Shown piece after piece: positions 1-5,018 of a stretch of 5,639 bases of DNA. The notes under the pieces were generated by a model. It did not search any database and had not been told where the DNA came from. It saw nothing but the letters and a program-made list of their open reading frames with translations. Position 1 is the first letter of the stretch. Every line of letters starts with the position of its first letter. Both the position numbers and the translations under genes were made by a program. The stretch comes from CAZFPA01 sp964520975 (GTDB lineage: Bacteria > Bacillota > Negativicutes > Selenomonadales > Selenomonadaceae): NCBI GenBank assembly GCA_964520975.1, contig CAZFPA010000110.1, forward strand, positions 1 through 5,639, read 5' to 3'.

Positions 1-1
1 A

Positions 2-22
2 CTAGATGCTTTAGCAGGATAA
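2..22 (+). CDS. Possible 3' end of an upstream gene (partial)
   Basis: The window opens in a frame reading L-D-A-L-A-G then TAA at 20-22, which looks like an ordinary protein C-terminus. It is followed at once by the purine-rich ribosome site of the Hpt gene. A second frame (1-36, ending TAG at 34-36) is also open and cannot be excluded, since it would overlap the next start by a few bases. With so few codons the product cannot be named. If the true gene ends here, the Hpt and CsoR-like genes are probably distal members of a longer operon. Confidence 0.3.
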   Translation, partial: LDALAG

Positions 23-38
23 GAGAAGGGGTGTAGTG

Positions 39-392
39 ATGTCAGTTTTACTGGACAAATTGAAGGTCATGGGCTGTGATATTGATGGCGCCATGGGGCG
101 TTTTTTAGATAATGAAGCCTTTTATGAAAAGTGTTTTGGAAAAATGTTGCAGGACCCGGCGTTTGAGGCCCTGGGCATTGCATTGAAGGCTGGCAGCGTG
201 GAGGATGCGTTCCATCAGGCGCATACGCTCAAGGGCGTTCTGGCAAATATGGGAATTACACCGCTTTATGATATCGTGGTTCAGATCGTTGAACCCCTGC
301 GGAAGGGCGATTTATCAGCAGATCTTATGGGGCTGTATGAGCAGCTCATGCAGGCGAAGGAAGAATATCACGGGTTGGTGGGAAGCCATTGA
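39..392 (+). CDS. Hpt (histidine phosphotransfer) domain protein
   Basis: A small, probably cytoplasmic, all-helical protein of 117 residues made of a single Hpt domain. The signature His-Thr-Leu-Lys-Gly lies at residues 62-66, and His62 is the predicted phosphoacceptor. It is followed by a typical second helix with Pro-Leu at the turn. Hpt proteins carry phosphoryl groups between response-regulator receivers in multistep phosphorelays and lack kinase activity themselves. I chose the ATG at 39 because the AGAAGGGG ribosome site (about 24-31) lies 7 bases before it; a GTG at 36 gives one more residue but poorer spacing. The TGA stop overlaps the TTG start of the downstream metal-sensor gene, implying translational coupling. 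No kinase or receiver is visible, so its partner must lie upstream or elsewhere. The domain call is firm; the pathway is unknown. Confidence 0.85.
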   Translation: MSVLLDKLKVMGCDIDGAMGRFLDNEAFYEKCFGKMLQDPAFEALGIALKAGSVEDAFHQAHTLKGVLANMGITPLYDIVVQIVEPLRKGDLSADLMGLYEQLMQAKEEYHGLVGSH

Positions 393-736
393 AGCAGTCA
401 GCAGAAGAGGGACATCTCCATACACATGTAGATGCTGCAGGCCAGGTCATTGTACACGCGCATGGGCATACACATTCCCACACGCAGACGAAGGCTGTGT
501 TGAATCGTATGTCGCGGCTCATCGGGCATCTGGAATCCATTAAAAAGATGGTGGAGGAAGGTCGTGACTGCAGTGAAGTTCTGGTGCAGTTGTCAGCTGT
601 CAATGCGGCTTTAAAGGGCGTTGGCAAGGTTATTTTGAAAGACCATATCGAGCATTGCATTGTTGATGCTGTACGTGATAATGATAAAGAAACCCTGGAG
701 AAGCTCAATAAGGCAATCGATCAGTGGATTCGTTGA
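389..736 (+). CDS. CsoR/RcnR-family (DUF156) metal-sensing transcriptional repressor, His-rich N-terminus
   Basis: A 115-residue protein. Residues 36-115 match the all-helical CsoR/RcnR/FrmR fold, whose oligomers bind operator DNA and release it on metal or ligand binding. The core ligands are Cys61, His86 and Cys90; their spacings of 25 and 4 equal those of CsoR Cys36-His61-Cys65. Residues 9-31 carry eight histidines in His-x-His steps. Ungapped alignment with RcnR puts His29 at the fourth ligand position (RcnR His3), so the set is His-Cys-His-Cys, as recalled for the nickel sensor InrS; copper, nickel or cobalt are all possible. The start is TTG at 389, inside the ATTGA that ends the Hpt gene, with GGTGGGAAG upstream; the next in-frame Met is residue 41, within the core. 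No metal transporter or obvious operator is in the window, so the target is unknown. A strong terminator follows. Confidence 0.88.
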   Translation: MKQSAEEGHLHTHVDAAGQVIVHAHGHTHSHTQTKAVLNRMSRLIGHLESIKKMVEEGRDCSEVLVQLSAVNAALKGVGKVILKDHIEHCIVDAVRDNDKETLEKLNKAIDQWIR

Positions 737-737
737 A

Positions 738-782
738 AAAAGCGGCCGCATGTTCCATGATATGAAACATGCGGCCGCTTTT
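738..782. terminator. Bidirectional rho-independent terminator between convergent genes
   Basis: A perfect 17-base-pair inverted repeat pairs 738-754 with 766-782, around an 11-base loop (755-765). The stem core is GCGGCCGC followed by ATGTT, flanked by A-run on the left and T-run on the right. It sits 1 base after the CsoR-like stop and 18 bases beyond the deacetylase stop on the other strand. The U-tract is good in both directions (TTTT on plus; TTTTTT on minus), so it can end both transcripts. Confidence 0.92.
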
Positions 783-800
783 GTTTGTGCGGTCATTGCT

Positions 801-1649
801 TTAAGGAATCGGAATCATTGCGGCCAGGCTTGTATGCCCATTTTTATTGAGCCGCGTCTTAAAATGCTCGAGTGAGCTGACCAGGGGTGCCATGGATAGG
901 CGCATCTTGAAGCGCAGCATGGTATGGCTGTTGCCGCCGAAGATCGGGATGCGGTTCAATGCGTACATCTGCGAGCCGCAGTAGTCGAGACCGTAATTTA
1001 CTGTAAAGGCGCCGCGATAGCCAGCTTCCCGGGTGGCTTCCATTACAGAAGCATCATAGGAGCCGCAGGGATAAGCCAGGTAGTGGACCTTGTTCTGTAA
1101 GTGCCACTCCAGTGCCTCCTTAGAGGTTTTAAGCTGATAGAGCATATCTTCATGTGATAGTGGTTTCAGATCCACATGGCTCAAGGTATGGCTCTGCAGC
1201 ACGATGCCGCTGTCCTGCATCTCTTTTGCCTGATCCCAGGTAAGGTAATTCGGATAGGTGCTGACATAGTCGGTGATGAGGAAAATCGTAGCTGTCATGT
1301 CATGCTGCTTTAAGATGGGAAAGGCGTTCTTGTAGTTATCCAGGTAGCCATCGTCAAAGGTGATGAGAATCGGGTTATCTGGCAGCTCAGTGCCGTTTTC
1401 CAGTGCATCGGCCATTTCGTCCGGCGTAATCGTATGGTAGCCATTTTCAGCGAGATAGTCCATTTGAGCAGCAAATTGCTCGGTACTGACCGTAAGCGAG
1501 TTATGGTCCTTACTGTTGATCTGATGATAGTTCAGAACCGGGATGCCGCCGCGGTAGGCGTAAGCCAGAGAGGCAGCGGCAGCAATGACGGCTGCTGCGA
1601 ACAGGGCAAGCAGGCAAATGAGCTTTTTCCTATTAAATTTGAAAGACAA
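801..1649 (-). CDS. Membrane-anchored polysaccharide deacetylase (NodB/CE4 family)
   Basis: About 282 residues. A basic N-terminus (KFNRKK) leads into one hydrophobic Ala/Leu-rich segment at about 9-32, a signal anchor or uncleaved signal peptide that places the enzyme outside the membrane. The NodB domain follows: P-V-L-N-Y-H-Q-I near 37-44; T-F-D-D-G-Y at 97-102 (Asp99 catalytic base, Asp100 metal ligand); S-H-T-L-S-H at 153-158 (metal ligands His154 and His158); and Y-P-C-G-S-Y-D at 193-199. Such enzymes remove N-acetyl groups from GlcNAc/MurNAc polymers such as peptidoglycan, chitin or poly-GlcNAc. The 'YHQI' and 'YPxG' forms resemble the IcaB/PgaB-like side of the family, but the substrate cannot be read from sequence. 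The start is uncertain: the AAAGGA site (1665-1660) is 10 bases from the TTG at 1649 but only 1 base from a GTG at 1658 that would add three residues. It is convergent with the CsoR-like gene. Confidence 0.88.
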   Translation of the reverse strand: MSFKFNRKKLICLLALFAAAVIAAAASLAYAYRGGIPVLNYHQINSKDHNSLTVSTEQFAAQMDYLAENGYHTITPDEMADALENGTELPDNPILITFDDGYLDNYKNAFPILKQHDMTATIFLITDYVSTYPNYLTWDQAKEMQDSGIVLQSHTLSHVDLKPLSHEDMLYQLKTSKEALEWHLQNKVHYLAYPCGSYDASVMEATREAGYRGAFTVNYGLDYCGSQMYALNRIPIFGGNSHTMLRFKMRLSMAPLVSSLEHFKTRLNKNGHTSLAAMIPIP

Positions 1650-1669
1650 GCAAAACACGTCCTTTGGAT

Positions 1670-1698
1670 TTGAAATAATCTCATGCGGAATTTATATG
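1670..1698 (+). promoter_or_regulatory. Possible plus-strand promoter within the deacetylase leader
   Basis: TTGAAA at 1670-1675 is separated by 17 bases from TATATG at 1693-1698. The -35 is a good match and the -10 only fair. If active, it would transcribe the plus strand through the deacetylase promoter into the hairpin terminator ending at 1791, or on toward the aminopeptidase gene. In AT-rich intergenic DNA such a match can occur by chance. Confidence 0.3.
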
Positions 1699-1731
1699 AA
1701 AAATGAACATTCTAAAAACCCGTACCCGACT

Positions 1732-1761
1732 AATATATAGCAAATCGCGAAGCTTTGTCAA
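1732..1761 (-). promoter_or_regulatory. Sigma-70-type promoter of the deacetylase gene
   Basis: Read on the minus strand, a perfect TTGACA -35 (1761-1756) is followed by overlapping TATATA/TATATT -10 candidates (1739-1732), with spacers of 16 to 18. Transcription would start near 1725, giving a leader of about 75 bases. The -35 overlaps the left arm of a plus-strand hairpin at 1760-1791. Confidence 0.75.
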
Positions 1762-1791
1762 GGAGCCGGACGCTGGTCACCGCTCCTTTTT
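1760..1791 (+). terminator. Plus-strand terminator-like hairpin in a divergent intergenic region
   Basis: AAGGAGC (1760-1766) pairs with GCTCCTT (1782-1788), and GG/CC can add two inner pairs past a bulged C. The stem ends in a run of five T (1787-1791). This has the form of a rho-independent terminator on the plus strand, yet no plus-strand gene precedes it: the deacetylase upstream runs the other way. It could end a short RNA, shield the deacetylase promoter, or be a leader attenuator for the aminopeptidase gene. Confidence 0.6.
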
Positions 1792-1812
1792 CCTGAATTT
1801 TAGAGAGGAAAA

Positions 1813-1840
1813 TCGCAACAGGCAGTCCGCCCCGTTGCGA
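1813..1840. repeat. Inverted repeat overlapping the aminopeptidase promoter
   Basis: TCGCAAC (1813-1819) and GTTGCGA (1834-1840) form a perfect 7-base inverted repeat, with a further GGC/GCC pairing (1821-1823 with 1829-1831) inside. The right arm contains the putative -35 TTGCGA, so this may be an operator. There is no T-run after it, so it is not a terminator. Confidence 0.45.
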
Positions 1841-1864
1841 AATCTTGAACAATGGCGTTATAAT
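1835..1864 (+). promoter_or_regulatory. Promoter of the methionine aminopeptidase gene
   Basis: A perfect TATAAT -10 (1859-1864) lies 18 bases after TTGCGA (1835-1840), a moderate -35. Transcription would start near 1871, leaving about 32 bases of leader that contain the AAAGGAAG ribosome site at 1884-1891. Confidence 0.65.
1845..1863 (+). repeat. 19-base element, copy 1 (upstream of map)
   Basis: TTGAACAATGGCGTTATAA recurs with one C/T difference at 4986-5004, upstream of ridA. Bases before it are also similar (TGCGAAATC here, TGCGGAAT there). In this copy the right end forms part of the -10 box. Confidence 0.5.
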
Positions 1865-1902
1865 GTAGGGTAGATTGTAATGGAAAGGAAGCTTTTACTG
1901 AT

Positions 1903-2775
1903 ATGATGAGAAATGATTTATGCTGGTGTGGCAGTGGGAAAAAATACAAGAAATGCCATCTGGCTTTTGATGAACGGCTGAAGGCAATGAAGTTCAATAT
2001 ATTCAAAGGACAGACACGTCCACCCAAAAAAATTATAAATAACGAAATGGATATAGAAGGCATCCGTCAGAGTGGTGTCATCAATGATGGCGCGCTGGAT
2101 CTTGTGGCGGGGATGATCCGGCCGGGGATTGATACGGAGACAATCAATGCTGCGGCGCACGAGTTTATCGTCAAGAATGGTGGCATTCCGGCCTGCCTGA
2201 ATTATGAAGGCTATCCGAAGAGTATCTGTATTTCTATTAATGAAGTGGTCTGCCATGGTATTCCTTCGAAGAAAACAATTCTGAAGGAAGGGGATATTGT
2301 CAATGTGGACATTACTACAATCCTGAATGGCTACTATGCAGATGCATCGCGGATGTTCCTCGTCGGGCAGGTGGCTCCTGCAGCAGAGCGTCTGGTTACG
2401 GTGGCACGGGAGTGCATGGAACTGGGAATCGCTGCGGCACAGCCCTGGCATTTCCTCGGGGATATTGGTGCCGCATGTGAGGAACATGCGCATAAAAACG
2501 GTTATTCGGTCGTAACTGAGCTCGGCGGACATGGGGTCGGGAAATCCTTCCACGAAGAGCCGTTTGTTCCCCATGTAGGCGAGGTGGATACGGGGATGCT
2601 GCTGGTTCCGGGCATGGTATTGACGGTAGAGCCGATGATCAATGCCGGTAAATATAAAGTCGTTGTCGATAAGAAGGATGGCTGGACTGTTACCACTAAA
2701 GATAAATCCTTATCTGCCCAGTGGGAAAAGACAATCCTGATTACGGAAACGGGTACGGAAGTGCTTTCCAGCTGA
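1903..2775 (+). CDS. map: Type I methionine aminopeptidase with N-terminal SEC-C zinc motif
   Basis: A 290-residue cytoplasmic metalloprotease (EC 3.4.11.18) that removes the initiator methionine from nascent proteins. Residues 4-19 form a SEC-C motif (Cys7-x-Cys9 ... Cys18-His19), a small zinc knuckle like the one at the SecA C-terminus. A short basic linker follows, then the pita-bread catalytic domain from about residue 48. All five metal ligands are present: Asp136, Asp147, His210, Glu243 and Glu275. The supporting histidines are His118 and His217. SEC-C-bearing type I enzymes are a known variant of about this length; plain forms have about 250 residues. The SEC-C part probably helps ribosome association, which is inference. 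The start is ATG 1903, with AAAGGAAG 11 bases upstream; an adjacent ATG at 1906 is an alternative. It appears to be transcribed alone; a weak inverted repeat after the stop has no T-run. Confidence 0.95.
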   Translation: MMRNDLCWCGSGKKYKKCHLAFDERLKAMKFNIFKGQTRPPKKIINNEMDIEGIRQSGVINDGALDLVAGMIRPGIDTETINAAAHEFIVKNGGIPACLNYEGYPKSICISINEVVCHGIPSKKTILKEGDIVNVDITTILNGYYADASRMFLVGQVAPAAERLVTVARECMELGIAAAQPWHFLGDIGAACEEHAHKNGYSVVTELGGHGVGKSFHEEPFVPHVGEVDTGMLLVPGMVLTVEPMINAGKYKVVVDKKDGWTVTTKDKSLSAQWEKTILITETGTEVLSS

Positions 2776-2827
2776 TCCGGCGGATGGATCGTTTCGTTGC
2801 TTTATCATCGAATTCAGGGACAAAGAC

Positions 2828-2856
2828 TTGTATCCATGGGGAATTTGCTTTATTAT
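2828..2856 (+). promoter_or_regulatory. Promoter of the ubiB-like gene/operon
   Basis: TTGTAT (2828-2833) is separated by 17 bases from TATTAT (2851-2856). It lies in the 134-base gap between the aminopeptidase stop and the kinase start, predicting transcription from about 2863. It probably drives the kinase, chorismate mutase and perhaps RidA together. Confidence 0.6.
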
Positions 2857-2909
2857 AGTATAGGAACGGTATTCTGTAAGTGAAGTTTACCGGGAATGGA
2901 GTTTTGTTT

Positions 2910-4520
2910 ATGCTGGAAGGGTTGATCCAAAAAAAGAATCCGCCGCCGGTAAGCAGCGGTTCAACGAAACGCCTGAGTGAAATGGTCCATGTCCTGCGAA
3001 CACGGGAAATTGTACGTGGTATTACGCCATTGAAGATGCGTCAGATTCTCGAGGATCTTGGACCGACGTTTGTGAAGCTGGGACAGGTCATGAGCATGCG
3101 GCCGGATTTTTTGCCGCAGGAGTATTGCGATGAGCTTATGAAACTGCAGTCGGAGGCGAATCCGCTGCCTTTTGAGCAGATTAAAGAAATCATCGAGAAG
3201 GAATACAACCGCCGCTGGACGCAGGTTTTCAGTTCGATTGATGAAGAAGCACTGGGGTCGGCATCCATTGCCCAGGTGCATCGGGCTGTATTGATTTCCG
3301 GCGAGCGTGTCGTGGTAAAGGTACAGCGTCCGGGAATCTATGATATCATGTCGAAGGATATCGTGTTGCTGAAACGGGCGGCTTCACTGCTGAAGGTCAT
3401 CAGCAATTCTCAGGATGTCATTGACTTCAATATGATTCTCAGTGAGATGTGGGAGATTGCCAAGCAGGAAATGGATTTTCTCATGGAGGCGGATCACATC
3501 GATGAATTCCGCCATTTGAATGGAGATGTCGAATATGTTTCCTGTCCGCAGGTGAATCGCCAGCTTACTACGCAGCGAATCCTGGTCATGGAATGTATTG
3601 AAGGTGTTCCGCTCGATCATACCGAGGAGCTTCATCGGCAGGGCGTGGATATGACGGCTCTGGGAACAAAGCTCGGTGAAAATTACGTCAAGCAGATTAT
3701 TGAGGATGGCTATTTCCATGCAGATCCGCATCCGGGAAATATATGGGTGCGCAATAGCCGTATCGTCTGGTTGGATCTTGGTATGATGGGGCGTCTGTCC
3801 AATAAGGATCGTACAGCAATCCGCAAGGCGGTCATGGCACTTGTACATCATGATACCTTTGAGATGAAAGCGGCCGTGCTGGCACTGGGAAATCCGAAGG
3901 GAAAGATCAATCATACCGAGCTGTATGAGGACATCGATGCGTTGATGGGGCAGTATAGTGAGCTCGATTTCAGTGCCTTGCAGATGGGGATGCTCACGCG
4001 GCAGATCATGAATATCCTGCGCGCACATCACATTGCAATTCCGGGGGGCATCAGTATGTTTGCCCGCGGCGTGCTCACGATTGAGGGCGTCATGCGGCTT
4101 TGTTGTCCGAAGGTCAGCTTTGTCGATATTTTTGCGCATAGTCTGCGGCTGGATTTCCAGCGCAATTTTAACTGGCGTGAGGAGCTCGATAAGGTCAAGC
4201 GTGAGGGGTATGTACTCATGCGCAAGTCCATGCAGCTTCCTGAGCAGATTTCGGATATTTTGAAAATGACGATGAGCGGACAGACGAAGGTGAATCTTGA
4301 TCTGACAGGATCGGAGGAACCGCTGCGGCGCATCGATAAAATGATCAACAAACTGGTGATCGGCATCATCAGCTCAGCTTTGCTGCTGGGTTCCAGTATC
4401 ATATGTACAACACAGATGACACCTAAAATCATGGAAATTCCTTTGCTGGGTGTTTTTGGCTATCTGGCAGCACTCCTCTTATGCGGGCGCCTGCTATGGA
4501 GTATTGCAAAACGTAAATGA
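2910..4520 (+). CDS. UbiB/AarF/ABC1 (ADCK) family atypical protein kinase
   Basis: A 536-residue protein. The family signature K-x-G-Q is at 56-59, followed by M-R-P-D-F-L-P. The alanine-rich nucleotide loop S-A-S-I-A-Q-V-H is at 117-124, the likely ATP-binding Lys137 lies in V-V-V-K-V, and E-x-D is at 187-189. The catalytic loop H-A-D-P-H-P-G-N is at 270-277 and the metal-binding D-L-G at 289-291. The C-terminus has two hydrophobic segments (about 483-505 and 511-530), as in bacterial UbiB. The family aids ubiquinone synthesis in proteobacteria and mitochondria by ATPase-driven lipid handling; in quinone-poor anaerobes the role is unclear, so I give no symbol. The start is ATG 2910, with GGAG (2898-2901) 8 bases upstream; an upstream GTG at 2880 lacks a convincing ribosome site. 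The aroH-type gene begins 17 bases after its stop, so the two are probably one operon. Confidence 0.92.
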   Translation: MLEGLIQKKNPPPVSSGSTKRLSEMVHVLRTREIVRGITPLKMRQILEDLGPTFVKLGQVMSMRPDFLPQEYCDELMKLQSEANPLPFEQIKEIIEKEYNRRWTQVFSSIDEEALGSASIAQVHRAVLISGERVVVKVQRPGIYDIMSKDIVLLKRAASLLKVISNSQDVIDFNMILSEMWEIAKQEMDFLMEADHIDEFRHLNGDVEYVSCPQVNRQLTTQRILVMECIEGVPLDHTEELHRQGVDMTALGTKLGENYVKQIIEDGYFHADPHPGNIWVRNSRIVWLDLGMMGRLSNKDRTAIRKAVMALVHHDTFEMKAAVLALGNPKGKINHTELYEDIDALMGQYSELDFSALQMGMLTRQIMNILRAHHIAIPGGISMFARGVLTIEGVMRLCCPKVSFVDIFAHSLRLDFQRNFNWREELDKVKREGYVLMRKSMQLPEQISDILKMTMSGQTKVNLDLTGSEEPLRRIDKMINKLVIGIISSALLLGSSIICTTQMTPKIMEIPLLGVFGYLAALLLCGRLLWSIAKRK

Positions 4521-4537
4521 AGTAAGGAGTGGTTGGT

Positions 4538-4930
4538 TTGCGGGGAATCCGGGGAGCTATTACAATAGGAGAAGACACCAAAGAGGAAATCTTTTCAGCT
4601 GTGCAGCAATTGCTGCGGGAAATCTGTGAGCGCAATGAGCTGCAGCCGGATTGTATCGGGGCAGCAATTTTCAGCGCCACGGAGGATATCACCGCAGCCT
4701 TTCCTGCGGCGGGTGCCAGACAATTGGAGGGGTTCTCCTTTGTACCTTTGTTTGATGCACGGCAGATGGCGGTAGCGGATGCGCTTCCCTTGTGCATTCG
4801 GGTGCTGCTGCTGGTGGATACGGAGCGCAGCCAGACAGAAATCCAGCATGTTTACCTGCGTGGCGCCGGCTGTCTGCGGCCGGATATTGCGCGGGAAGCT
4901 GCTTCTCATAATGAAAACAACAGGCGGTGA
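4538..4930 (+). CDS. aroH: Chorismate mutase, AroH type (monofunctional, trimeric family)
   Basis: A 130-residue protein that aligns without gaps through its core with Bacillus subtilis AroH (chorismate to prephenate, EC 5.4.99.5; Phe/Tyr synthesis). Conserved features are R-G-I-R-G-A at 2-7 (Arg5 = Bsu Arg7), F-P-A at 55-57, Arg61 (Arg63), C-I-R-V at 86-89 (Arg88 = catalytic Arg90), H-V-Y-L at 104-107 (Tyr106 = Tyr108) and L-R-P-D at 113-116 (Arg114 = Arg116). The unusual positions are Gln76 in place of Bsu Glu78, Asp73 in place of Cys75, and Ala58 in place of Lys60; these line the active site, so activity may be altered or rebalanced. The start is TTG 4538: AAGGAG (4524-4529) is 8 bases upstream and the N-terminus then matches the family. 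An upstream GTG at 4529 overlaps the ribosome site and is rejected. It lies 17 bases after the UbiB-like gene. Confidence 0.9.
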   Translation: MRGIRGAITIGEDTKEEIFSAVQQLLREICERNELQPDCIGAAIFSATEDITAAFPAAGARQLEGFSFVPLFDARQMAVADALPLCIRVLLLVDTERSQTEIQHVYLRGAGCLRPDIAREAASHNENNRR

Positions 4931-4939
4931 ATGGATAGT

Positions 4940-4966
4940 TCCCGTCTTGTTGAAACGCTGACGGGA
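4940..4966 (+). repeat. Small inverted repeat between aroH and ridA
   Basis: TCCCGTC (4940-4946) pairs with GACGGGA (4960-4966) around 13 bases, in the 88-base gap between aroH and ridA. There is no T-run of terminator length after it. It may be a processing or stabilising hairpin in a shared message. Confidence 0.3.
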
Positions 4967-4985
4967 GAATTTCGCGCTGCGGAAT

Positions 4986-5004
4986 TTGAACAACGGCGTT
5001 ATAA
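4986..5004 (+). repeat. 19-base element, copy 2 (upstream of ridA)
   Basis: TTGAACAACGGCGTTATAA matches the element upstream of the aminopeptidase gene (1845-1863) at 18 of 19 positions. Here its end runs into the ribosome site AAAAGGAGG (5003-5011). The TATAA in this copy therefore cannot sensibly act as a -10 for ridA, because transcription would begin at or after the ribosome site. Confidence 0.5.
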
Positions 5005-5018
5005 AAGGAGGCTTTTTC

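Noticed and set aside
205..543. Plus-strand open frame across the Hpt/CsoR-like junction
   Set aside because: Arg/Cys/Trp-rich translation in a different frame from two recognisable families; a shadow.
1741..1902. Small protein gene in the divergent intergenic region
   Set aside because: Frames in this stretch are short and lack ribosome sites with starts; the structure is explained better by promoters and hairpins.
1918..2574. Minus-strand open frame (218 codons) antisense to the aminopeptidase
   Set aside because: The plus strand carries all catalytic residues of MetAP; the antisense translation is rich in His/Cys/Arg as expected for a shadow frame.
2774..2790. GATCC/GGATC inverted repeat after the aminopeptidase stop as a terminator
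   Set aside because: The stem is only 5 base pairs and no T-run follows, so read-through into the kinase gene is possible but termination here is not supported.
2880..2909. Upstream GTG start for the UbiB-like protein
   Set aside because: It lacks a ribosome site, whereas ATG 2910 has GGAG at 8 bases; the extra ten residues match nothing known to me.
3384..4139. Long minus-strand open frame (251 codons) inside the UbiB-like gene
   Set aside because: It lies wholly antisense to a gene with full family motifs, its translation has no recognisable domain, and it has no credible ribosome site or promoter.
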